This document shows, in pieces, positions 1-6,878 of a stretch of DNA of 55,956 bases (positions are counted from its first letter, which is position 1; every line of letters begins with the position of its first letter). Below the pieces are notes generated by a model that did no database searches, was not told the origin of the DNA, and saw only the letters and a program-made list of their open reading frames with translations. The position numbers and the translations under genes were made by a program. The stretch comes from Bacteroidetes bacterium GWA2_32_17 (GTDB taxonomy: Bacteria; Bacteroidota; Bacteroidia; Bacteroidales; GWA2-32-17), in assembly GCA_001769035.1 (NCBI GenBank), contig MENF01000187.1, positions 1 to 55,956 on the forward strand, given 5' to 3'.

Positions 1-171
1 ATCCAACGGGGTGAATAATATTTGAGAGAAGAACTTGTATGTTAAATAAAAAATCAAATTAACTTTGACTCTGATTAGTTACAAACTTTATTAACAATTA
101 GGAATATGAAAATAAAATTTAATTTTGCCAATTACCTTTTTTATACCTGACTCAATCATATTTATTAAATT

Positions 172-645
172 ATGTGCAAAATTCATGAAGATTTTATGTT
201 GGAAGCAATACGACTTTCAAAAGAAAATATTGATAATGGTGGCGGTCCGTTTGGTGCTGTAATTGTTAAAGATGGAAAAATAATAGCAAAAGGTGTAAAT
301 AAAGTAACCAAAAATAACGACCCAACTGCACATGCCGAAGTAACTGCAATCCGCGAAGCTGCAAAAGTATTAAATAATTTCGATTTAACCGGTTGCGATA
401 TTTATACTTCTTGCGAACCTTGCCCAATGTGTTTGGGGGCTATTTATTGGTCGCATCTTAATAAAATTTATTTTGGAAATACAAAAAATGATGCAAAAAA
501 TATTGGTTTCGACGATGCTTTTATTTATGACGAAATAATGATTCCAATTGAAAAACGACATTTGCCAACTATTCAAATATTGCCCGATAAAGCTATTGAG
601 GCATTTGTTAAATGGGAAAATAAAGATGATAAAATTGAATATTGA
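172..645 (+). CDS. guaD: Guanine deaminase (CDA-fold nucleoside deaminase)
   Basis: A cytosolic zinc deaminase of the cytidine deaminase fold that most likely converts guanine to xanthine in purine salvage. The zinc-site signature is complete: HAE with His54 and the proton-shuttling Glu56, then PCPMC with Cys84 and Cys87. The 157-residue length, the GGPFGAVIVKDG start, NDPTAHAEVTAIR and the ending in EY match Bacillus-type guanine deaminase more closely than tRNA adenosine deaminase TadA. The ATG at 172 places the first helix correctly. A possible -7 element (TAATTTTG, 120-127) lies upstream without a clear -33 box. It stands alone, followed by repeat-like sequence. Family assignment is firm; the guanine substrate is inferred from overall similarity. 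Confidence 0.85.
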   Translation: MCKIHEDFMLEAIRLSKENIDNGGGPFGAVIVKDGKIIAKGVNKVTKNNDPTAHAEVTAIREAAKVLNNFDLTGCDIYTSCEPCPMCLGAIYWSHLNKIYFGNTKNDAKNIGFDDAFIYDEIMIPIEKRHLPTIQILPDKAIEAFVKWENKDDKIEY

Positions 646-700
646 TGAATAAAATAGCCACAGATTATACTAAAAATGGAATATAAAGATTATTTATATA

Positions 701-770
701 AATTCCAAATTTCAAATCCCAAATTCCAAGTGAGTGCCTGAACAACTTGGAGTTATAAACTTAGTTTTGG
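701..770. repeat. Heptad-phased inverted repeat between guaD and mpg
   Basis: From 701 the sequence runs in 7-bp steps (AATTCCA, AATTTCA, AATCCCA, AATTCCA). After about 15 bases it is answered by an inverted arm of CTTGG and TTTTGG type at 744-770, with CCAAGT pairing to ACTTGG. It is one of the heptad arrays seen across this window. The rest of the 287-bp spacer is AT-rich and ends in a TTAATTTGTG/TAATTTGTGGC repeat at about 890-912 just before mpg. No gene is visible. Confidence 0.6.
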
Positions 771-932
771 ATGTTTAAAAAAAATGTGCGAATTTACCTT
801 ATACACAATATAATTCCAAAGTAGCATGATTGCTTTTACCAAAGTTGGAGTTATCTCCAACATTATAAAGTTTAATAATTTCAATTTGTGTTAATTTGTG
901 TAATTTGTGGCGAAACTTATTAGTTATTTTAT

Positions 933-1445
933 ATGTCTGTTTTATCTCAACAATTTTTTCAAAAAGATGTTTTAGAAGTTGCACCTTCATTAATTGGAAA
1001 ATGCCTTGTTCGAAAATATGCAAATAACACAATTCGAAAATTTTTAATTACCGAAACCGAAGCATATCGTGGCGAAGAAGATTTAGCTTGTCATGCTAGT
1101 AAGGGACGTACTAAAAGAACCGAAATAATGTACCAAAAAGGTGGCACCATTTACATTTATCTTATTTACGGAATGTATTGGATGCTGAACATTGTTACAG
1201 AAAAAGAAAATATTCCTCAAGCTGTATTAATTCGTGGAATTGAAAATTATAACGGTCCCGGAAAACTTACCAAAGCTTTAGAAATAAATAAAAGTATAAA
1301 TGGAAAAACATTATGCAAAAGAAATGGTTTGTGGGTTGAAGATTACGGAATTATTCCCAAAATAACAACGGCTACAAGAATTGGAATAAATTACGCAGGC
1401 AAAGAGTGGATTGAAAAACCATGGAGGTTTATTTTAAATGAATAA
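933..1445 (+). CDS. mpg: DNA-3-methyladenine glycosylase (AAG/Mpg family)
   Basis: A monofunctional base-excision glycosylase that removes alkylated and deaminated purines from DNA. Recognisable family elements are the N-terminal LAPSLIGK-like stretch, ETEAY at residues 41-45, which carries the catalytic glutamate region, IYLIYGMYWMLNIV in the centre and the GPGKLTKAL motif that contacts DNA. At 170 residues it is somewhat shorter than typical bacterial members (about 190-200), mostly at the C-terminus, but the core is intact. Its last codons overlap the ATG of a decayed macrodomain gene copy (see 1438-1510), so mpg and the macrodomain gene were probably once adjacent. Annotation is secure; exact substrate range cannot be read from sequence. 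Confidence 0.9.
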   Translation: MSVLSQQFFQKDVLEVAPSLIGKCLVRKYANNTIRKFLITETEAYRGEEDLACHASKGRTKRTEIMYQKGGTIYIYLIYGMYWMLNIVTEKENIPQAVLIRGIENYNGPGKLTKALEINKSINGKTLCKRNGLWVEDYGIIPKITTATRIGINYAGKEWIEKPWRFILNE

Positions 1446-1510
1446 AATATAATTAATAAAAGCAGATATTACAAATTTATAAATTGATGCGATTATTAAT
1501 TCTGCATATT
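1438..1510 (+). pseudogene. Decayed N-terminal fragment of a macrodomain gene
   Basis: Read from the ATG at 1438 this stretch gives MNKI*LIKADITNL*IDAIINSA. It matches the start of the intact macrodomain protein at 2606 ([23 protein letters not shown]) except for two stops and conservative changes. By eye about 69 of 90 bases agree between 1421-1510 and 2589-2678, including the last codons of mpg. The similarity then stops and a nested palindrome begins. This is a relic, not a functional gene. Confidence 0.8.
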
Positions 1511-1522
1511 GTTATTTAAAGT

Positions 1523-1720
1523 ATATTTGTAACTACTCAGCCACTAAATATGGAATTTTTGCCACAGATTGCACAAATTTACGCAGATTTAAAACCACCA
1601 AAGGTGGTTTATTGGCGAAAATTGATTAAAAAAGATTTTATTTTAATCTGTGACGTCTGCGTAATCTGTGGCAAATATTTGTTTATGAACTCTTTGAACC
1701 GGCTGAGTAGTTACGAATAT
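1523..1720. repeat. Nested palindromic mini-element (MITE-like)
   Basis: Outer arms of about 20 bp (ATATTTGTAACTACTCAGCC at 1523-1542 against its near-perfect complement at 1701-1720) enclose a second inverted pair. That inner pair is GCCACAGATT..ACGCAGATT from about 1560 and AATCTGTG..TCTGCGTAATCTGTGGC ending near 1673, around an inner CCACCAAAGGTGG hairpin. It has no reading frame of its own. With flanks it fills most of the 398-bp gap between mpg and the antitoxin gene. It could be a transposase-less mobile element or a REP-like hairpin. Confidence 0.7.
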
Positions 1721-1816
1721 TTTTTATAATTCTAATAATTTCTCAATGCTATAACTAATAGTTAGAGTTTTTAAAATAAAGCAAATTTCATCTGATAATT
1801 ATTTCATAATAATTCG

Positions 1817-1824
1817 TATCTTTG
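1817..1824 (+). promoter_or_regulatory. Probable -7 element for the antitoxin-toxin pair
   Basis: TATCTTTG fits the Bacteroidota -7 consensus TAnnTTTG and lies 20 bp before the ATG at 1844, implying a short leader. No good TTG box is visible about 19 bp upstream, so support is partial. Confidence 0.4.
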
Positions 1825-1843
1825 TTATCAGAAATTTATTAAA

Positions 1844-2080
1844 ATGCAGGCAATAGAAATTAAAACAAATTCACACAAGGGATATATCAAATTGCATGTT
1901 CCCGTTCAAGAAAAAGAGGTTCGTGTTATCGTAATATGGGACAATGAGAATGATAATAATAGAAATTACGATATAAACCAGTTGAAAAATCTTTTCAATC
2001 AGGCAACAAAAGCAGATATTTTCAAAACTATTTCCAATCCGATGGAATGGCAAAGACAAATAAGAAATGAGTGGCAATAA
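1844..2080 (+). CDS. VapB-like antitoxin
   Basis: A 78-residue protein starting MQAIEIKTNSHKGYIKL with a short beta-rich N-terminus and a C-terminal helix containing NPMEWQRQIRNEW. Small proteins of this layout commonly precede PIN-domain toxins in Bacteroidota and cyanobacteria, where the N-terminus binds operator DNA and the C-terminus blocks the toxin. Its stop lies 14 bp inside the PIN-domain reading frame, the usual translational coupling of type II toxin-antitoxin pairs. Because the downstream toxin is frameshifted, this antitoxin is probably an orphan. Identification rests on context and general similarity, not a diagnostic motif. Confidence 0.65.
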   Translation: MQAIEIKTNSHKGYIKLHVPVQEKEVRVIVIWDNENDNNRNYDINQLKNLFNQATKADIFKTISNPMEWQRQIRNEWQ

Positions 2081-2447
2081 CCTTATATTAGACAGCAATA
2101 TATTGATTTATCTTTCAAAAGGACATAAGGGTATTTTTGAAATTATTGAAAAATACTCCAGTATATATATTTCTGTAATTACAAAAATGGAAGTACTAGG
2201 TTTTCCATTTAAAAATGAAAAGGAACGACTTTTTATTGAAAAATCATTACATCATTTGAGATAATTCATACTAATGATGAGATTGCAGATATTACAATTA
2301 ATTACAGAAAAAAGAAAAAAATAAAAAATTCCTGATGCAATAATCCTTGCTACTGCTAAAGTTAAAAAAGCAAATATACTTACAGCAAATAGTTCTGATT
2401 TTAAAGGAATTGACAGTACCGTAAAGATTATTAATTTGCCACTTTAG
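2067..2447 (+). pseudogene. VapC-type PIN-domain toxin, broken by two frameshifts
   Basis: Frame one gives MSGNNLILDSNILIYLSKG, with the first PIN-domain aspartate in LDSN, and runs to a stop at 2264. A one-base shift near 2255 restores IIHTNDEIADITINYRKKKK, and a second shift in the A-run near 2322 restores PDAIILATAKVKKANILTA followed by SSDFKGIDSTVKIINL to a stop at 2447. All expected acidic blocks (D9, E near the middle, DAIILATA, the final D) are present across the three pieces. The gene was therefore a normal VapC of about 125 residues and has decayed. The A-run shift could also be a sequencing or assembly error, but two independent shifts favour true decay. Confidence 0.8.
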
Positions 2448-2605
2448 TGAACCTGTATTTTAAAAATTCAGGATTTGAAAATTTTTAAATTAAAATTGTA
2501 AATTTCAACAACTCGTCAAATACTGAATTGCTTCATTATTAAAACTAAATTCAACTAATAATTTAAATTAAACAAATGTCTTAAAACAATGAAGATTTAT
2601 TTTAA

Positions 2606-3109
2606 ATGAACAAAATTGAACTCATAAAATCTGACATTACAACTTTACAAGTTGATGCAATTGTAAATGCAGCTAATACAACTTTGCTTGGTGGCGGTGG
2701 CGTTGATGGTGCAATACACAGAGCTGCAGGAAAAGAACTATATAACGAATGTAAAACTTTAAATGGTTGCGAAACAGGCGATGCAAAAATTACAAAGGGA
2801 TATAATTTAAAAGCTAAATATGTGATTCATACTGTTGGTCCGGTTTGGAATGGCGGAAAAAATAATGAAGTTCAATTATTGGCAAGTTGTTATAATCGTT
2901 GTCTCGAAATTGCAACAAAGTACAAAATAAAAACTATTGCTTTTCCAAATATTAGTACCGGGATTTATCGTTTTCCAAAAAATAGAGCTGCAATTATTGC
3001 TATTCATACTGTTAGTGAATTTTTGAAACAGAATACAAATATTGAAAAAGTTTTTTTTGCAACTTTTGATGATGAAAATTATTCGATTTATGAGAAGTTG
3101 CTAAAGTAA
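2606..3109 (+). CDS. Macrodomain ADP-ribose hydrolase (O-acetyl-ADP-ribose deacetylase type)
   Basis: A 167-residue stand-alone macrodomain of the YmdB/MacroD class. These enzymes bind ADP-ribose and hydrolyse O-acetyl-ADP-ribose or mono-ADP-ribosyl protein marks. The ligand loop [18 protein letters not shown] (residues 22-39) is complete, followed by [11 protein letters not shown] and the second loop [12 protein letters not shown], which holds the phosphate-binding turn. The ATG at 2606 lies within a sequence duplicated at 1421-1510, which shows that this gene once followed mpg directly. Together with mpg it may belong to nucleic acid or stress repair, but that link is only by position. Confidence 0.9.
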   Translation: MNKIELIKSDITTLQVDAIVNAANTTLLGGGGVDGAIHRAAGKELYNECKTLNGCETGDAKITKGYNLKAKYVIHTVGPVWNGGKNNEVQLLASCYNRCLEIATKYKIKTIAFPNISTGIYRFPKNRAAIIAIHTVSEFLKQNTNIEKVFFATFDDENYSIYEKLLK

Positions 3110-3147
3110 AAATGTGATTTATTTGTAACTTTGTGGACTAATATAAT

Positions 3148-4005
3148 ATGTTCAAGTTTCAAAAATATTTATCTCTGGTAAAATTTAGCCATACTATTTT
3201 TGCAATGCCTTTTGCATTAGTAGGATACTTTTTGGCAATAAAATCTGAAGGCAATAGTTTTAATTTAAAAATATTACTTCTTGTAATTTTATGTATGGTA
3301 TTGGCTCGCAGTGCTGCAATGGCATTTAACCGAATGGTTGATGTCCGTTACGATAGAAAAAACCCGCGAACAATGAACCGCGAAATACCTTCGGGGCAAA
3401 TCTCTCTTTTTGCTGCTTCTGTTTTTGTGTTTTTAACTTCTGTTATGTTTATTGTTACAACATATTTCATTAATTCTTTAGTATTTTATTTATCGCCTGT
3501 TGCGTTAATTGTTATTTTTGTTTATAGTTTTACAAAACGCTTTACTTCGCTTTGCCACTTTGTGTTAGGGCTTGGTTTGGCACTTGCACCTATTGGTGCA
3601 TATTTATCGGTAACTGCACATTTTGCAATTTTACCTGTACTTTTTTCATTTGTTGTTTTGTTATGGGTTGGTGGCTTCGATATATTATATGCTTTGCAAG
3701 ATGACGATTTTGATAAAAGCTTAAATTTACATTCTATTCCAGTAAAACTCGGACGTAAAACTTCTTTAGCTCTTTCGGCGTTTGTGCACTTTATAGCAAT
3801 AGCAATTGCTTTTTATGCTGGGTGTTATGGAAATTTTAGTAATTATTATTGGATTGGTTTAACAATATTTTTTATAATGTTAATTTACGAACATTTAATT
3901 GTAAAGCCAAACGATTTAACAAAAGTTAATATGGCTTTTGCAATTGTTAATGGAATAGCAGGAGTCGTTTTTGGGGGAGTTACAATTATTTCGCTTTTCT
4001 TTTAA
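3148..4005 (+). CDS. UbiA-family prenyltransferase (4-hydroxybenzoate polyprenyltransferase-like, possibly MqnP)
   Basis: A polytopic membrane enzyme of 285 residues that transfers a polyprenyl chain to an aromatic acceptor. The first Mg-diphosphate motif reads NRMVDVRYDRKNPRT (residues about 62-76) and the second is in DILYALQDDDFD (about 179-190). Eight or nine hydrophobic segments alternate as expected of the UbiA fold. The NRxxDxxxDxxNxRT form is that of the UbiA-like subgroup found in organisms that make menaquinone by the futalosine route, where it acts as MqnP, rather than of MenA. No other menaquinone gene is in the window, so the pathway is inferred. A TAACTTTG -7-like element lies at 3126-3133. 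Confidence 0.8.
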   Translation: MFKFQKYLSLVKFSHTIFAMPFALVGYFLAIKSEGNSFNLKILLLVILCMVLARSAAMAFNRMVDVRYDRKNPRTMNREIPSGQISLFAASVFVFLTSVMFIVTTYFINSLVFYLSPVALIVIFVYSFTKRFTSLCHFVLGLGLALAPIGAYLSVTAHFAILPVLFSFVVLLWVGGFDILYALQDDDFDKSLNLHSIPVKLGRKTSLALSAFVHFIAIAIAFYAGCYGNFSNYYWIGLTIFFIMLIYEHLIVKPNDLTKVNMAFAIVNGIAGVVFGGVTIISLFF

Positions 4006-4127
4006 TTACAATAGCTTTGTTATTATAATATCAATGTTTTAATTCTTTGTTTTTTAATTTTTGTAAATTTTCTTTTTTTGAGTTTAACACACTGCAAAAT
4101 AATATTGTAGGATAAAAGAAGTTATCC

Positions 4128-4146
4128 CCGCCAGATTTTCTGGTGG
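4128..4146. terminator. Candidate bidirectional terminator hairpin
   Basis: CCGCCAGA, a three-base TTT loop and TCTGGTGG form an 8-bp stem with one G.T pair, placed between the convergent ubiA-like gene and the DUF262 gene. There is no strong T-run on either side, so termination is plausible from position rather than proven. It may instead be one of the small dispersed hairpins. Confidence 0.35.
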
Positions 4147-4182
4147 AGCAGCCTACCCGAATAGAGCCATGTGCATTTAGTT

Positions 4183-5880
4183 CTAATAGCTTTCAAGTAT
4201 AAAATCAATTATTCTTTTCTTTCTTGACTCAATTTTATCTCTATCCCAAGCAATATCTTGTTTCGTCATCTGTTGTATTTCTCTTTGCTGTGCAAGCTGA
4301 GTATAAGATTTTCTTTTAATACTAAATGGTTTATTTCCAATAGATTCATTATGTGGAGCAGACAACAATAAATAATTTCCCAGACAATCAATGCATTCTT
4401 GTTTAAATTTCTCAGTATACCTACCATAACCTGAAGCAGGTTTTTCATTTTCAGTTTGTGGAGCAATATGCTCTAAATGTGGTTTTTTTATTTTATCAAA
4501 ACGAGTTACACTATATCCTTTTTTGCCCTGACTTTCAAGATAGTTCTCGTATTTCCATAGTAAGAACCTTACAGTTGGTGGTTCAATTTTACCTTGAATA
4601 GAATCTTTTAATGCTGTTTTATTCCAATAAGCCCACCACCAATTATCACTTGGTTCATTTTTCATCCATTCAATTCTATCAATAATAGGCTTTATGTCAT
4701 GTTGTTCGGATGTAAACTTTTGATAAACATCATTTATTCTTGTTGTTAATTCAGCTCTTGTTCCAATAAGTCTATGCCGTAAAACAAGAGATTCCATTGA
4801 TGAACAAATTCTGCAAATATCTTTTGTTGACAAGCCATAAGTATATGCTTTTATTATAAAAGGAATAGCAATTGCGAAACCACCAAGTGTCACAAGTGAA
4901 TGAATTTCAATATTCTCTATCTCGTCTTTGCTGAAAAACGTGGTTAAATGCTCAAAACTAACTGCAAGCGAATTAGTAAATGACTTGATAAAAGGAATTG
5001 GATTGCTTTCTGATAGAAGTTTGTTTATTTTATCAATTGCATCTGATTCCCAAAGAGAATTAAAATGAACTCTGATCGTGTATACCAAAACATCGTCTTC
5101 ATCAATTTTGTATTCTATTGACGATATTGATTTATATATTTTTTCAAAACGGTTTTTAATTTCTTCAATTAGACCATCTTTTTCTTCTCCACCGTATAGG
5201 TGAACATTAAACATAAACTGTGCTTTGATTATTTCAAGATTTGAAGGTTTTTTTCCACGATTATTTTGAAAAATGAACATTTGAATAGCTTCTGATTCAT
5301 TTCTTACTGGGTGTGAGGTGCAAGTTGCTTCACTTACTGTTTTAAGCATTTTAGTTAAATACTGCTCGTCTTTCTTCGCAAAAGATATGGTAAAAAAGTC
5401 AAAAGCCCTTACAATACGTCTTGCAGATTCTGTTTCTAAACCATTTTTATTTTTTTTTGTCTGATCAATAACATAGTCCTTAAATAGCTGATTATCATAG
5501 TCCACAGTCGAAAAAATGTAATTTGATTTTCTCTTAACCATGTTCTCGTAAAGCACTTCTTCATCATCAATTAAATTTCTTAATGATTTAAGCCTAGTGT
5601 ATAAAGCTGATAGAAAGATTACTATTGTTGTTAATCTTTGCTGTCCGTCAATTACTCCAAAATTACTATCCGACCTTTCTTCAAAAAGAAAATGTCCAAA
5701 ATAATAGGGAGTTTTGGCTGAACTTTTATTATAATCAACTAAGTCTGTTAAAAATACATCAGTCTGTGTTTTTGAATTATTATTGTCTGTTGGGGTATCC
5801 CAAGAGTATGCTCTTTGGTATGAGGGGACACATATTTTGCTCCCTGCTAACATTTTATTTACCGTTGTTGAGGCTTCCAT
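4183..5880 (-). CDS. GmrSD-type restriction protein (DUF262 plus DUF1524 HNH)
   Basis: A 565-residue cytosolic protein with an N-terminal DUF262 domain carrying VPSYQRAYSW and the nucleotide-binding/hydrolysing signature DGQQRLTT (about residues 78-85). The C-terminal DUF1524 domain carries HLEHIAPQ (about 466), IDCLGNYLLL, N and the K..Y tail of the HNH-like nuclease. Fused proteins of this design include GmrSD type IV enzymes, which cut modified phage DNA, and related phage-defence proteins. Here it stands alone, not next to methylases or other recognisable defence genes, and is convergent with the ubiA-like gene. Motifs look intact, so it is probably active. Which DNA modification it senses cannot be read from sequence. 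Confidence 0.85.
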   Translation of the reverse strand: MEASTTVNKMLAGSKICVPSYQRAYSWDTPTDNNNSKTQTDVFLTDLVDYNKSSAKTPYYFGHFLFEERSDSNFGVIDGQQRLTTIVIFLSALYTRLKSLRNLIDDEEVLYENMVKRKSNYIFSTVDYDNQLFKDYVIDQTKKNKNGLETESARRIVRAFDFFTISFAKKDEQYLTKMLKTVSEATCTSHPVRNESEAIQMFIFQNNRGKKPSNLEIIKAQFMFNVHLYGGEEKDGLIEEIKNRFEKIYKSISSIEYKIDEDDVLVYTIRVHFNSLWESDAIDKINKLLSESNPIPFIKSFTNSLAVSFEHLTTFFSKDEIENIEIHSLVTLGGFAIAIPFIIKAYTYGLSTKDICRICSSMESLVLRHRLIGTRAELTTRINDVYQKFTSEQHDIKPIIDRIEWMKNEPSDNWWWAYWNKTALKDSIQGKIEPPTVRFLLWKYENYLESQGKKGYSVTRFDKIKKPHLEHIAPQTENEKPASGYGRYTEKFKQECIDCLGNYLLLSAPHNESIGNKPFSIKRKSYTQLAQQREIQQMTKQDIAWDRDKIESRKKRIIDFILESY

Positions 5881-6260
5881 ACTGATAATTATTTTAATGT
5901 TTATTTTTGTTTAAATCACAAAGTTGTTTTCTTAATAAGTCAAATCATGTCGTTGTTTCAAAAATCTATCTGCGAGTCTGTTTTTTTGCATTGGCTCTAA
6001 CAATTATATACATCCCACCAGTATGTATTATATTTACAATATCTATAAGTATAAAATATTTGTAATTTATTTATTGTTAGCATAAAAAAAATTTTTAACT
6101 GTTTGTTATCATTTGTTATCGCTAAATATATAGTATAATAAAAAAACAAATATATAACATTTTTTTTATATGTTATACATTATTATAAAAAAAGTCATCC
6201 TTCGATAACCTCAGGATGACATAAGGATAATAGATTTTAGATTTATGAATTTTTATTTTA
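5881..6260. other. 380-bp AT-rich gap with a small dispersed hairpin
   Basis: No gene is visible. The part next to the DUF262 start should hold its promoter, but no convincing TAnnTTTG/TTG pair is seen. TTTGTTATC is repeated at about 6103-6121. At 6194-6220 GTCATCCT and AGGATGAC form an 8-bp stem with an 11-base loop. This GTCAT..ATGAC hairpin resembles, in its ends, the longer element at 38597-38669. Confidence 0.5.
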
Positions 6261-6728
6261 TTAGTTATGTAATAACAACATACCATAATGTCCTGCTTTA
6301 TAACCCTCGAAATATTCAGGAGCAATAATTTCAAATTTGTATAATGCTTTTTCAGTTGGTGTTATATAAACTGTTGAAATAAAATCTTTATTTTCGCCGG
6401 TCGATACAAAATCCCATCCGCCATCTGCACTTTGTTTGTAAACGTTAATTGCCATTTTTTTAATTCTGTAGTCGCCCCAAACCATTAATCCATAAGTGTA
6501 ATCGGGAAAAAGCCAGCGTTGCGAATCTTTCGAAGCATCTTTAAAAATAAGGTCAAATTCCATGCGAACAATTTCTGCTTTTTCGTTTTCTACTGCTTTT
6601 ATAGTTGCCTCTAATCCATCCACTATGGGTATCATTGAAGTTCCATTTTCATTGTCGAGGGTTGATGTTTGTGAAAATGTTATATTTACAAATAACATTA
6701 AACTAATAATTGTAATAATAATTTTCAT
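6261..6728 (-). CDS. Exported protein of unknown function
   Basis: I chose the ATG at 6728 because it gives a clean Sec signal peptide (MKIIITIISLMLFVNITFSQ, residues 1-20). The longer frame to 6770 adds an unlikely polar leader. The mature part, about 135 residues, is rich in beta-type sequence with aromatic residues (RWLFPDYTYGLMVWGDYRIKKM, W and F near GGWDFVSTG) and ends in KAGHYGMLLLHN. It contains no catalytic motif I recognise. It is probably periplasmic or surface-associated. A TATCTTTG -7-like element (6754-6761, minus strand) lies upstream. Real gene, unknown role. Confidence 0.7.
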   Translation of the reverse strand: MKIIITIISLMLFVNITFSQTSTLDNENGTSMIPIVDGLEATIKAVENEKAEIVRMEFDLIFKDASKDSQRWLFPDYTYGLMVWGDYRIKKMAINVYKQSADGGWDFVSTGENKDFISTVYITPTEKALYKFEIIAPEYFEGYKAGHYGMLLLHN

Positions 6729-6753
6729 ATAAAATATTTTATAGGTTTTATTA

Positions 6754-6761
6754 CAAAGATA
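6754..6761 (-). promoter_or_regulatory. Possible -7 element for the exported protein at 6261-6728
   Basis: On the minus strand this reads TATCTTTG, a match to TAnnTTTG, 26 bp before the chosen ATG. No well-spaced -33 box is visible. Its position supports the shorter start. Confidence 0.35.
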
Positions 6762-6878
6762 ATAAAACAAATATCATTTGTATTTCTTTACAATTTTAAT
6801 ACTTTTGAAAACAATAAATTTAAAATTTTATCAAATTAAATTAAGTGATAATAAACATATTATAATTAAAATATTTTT

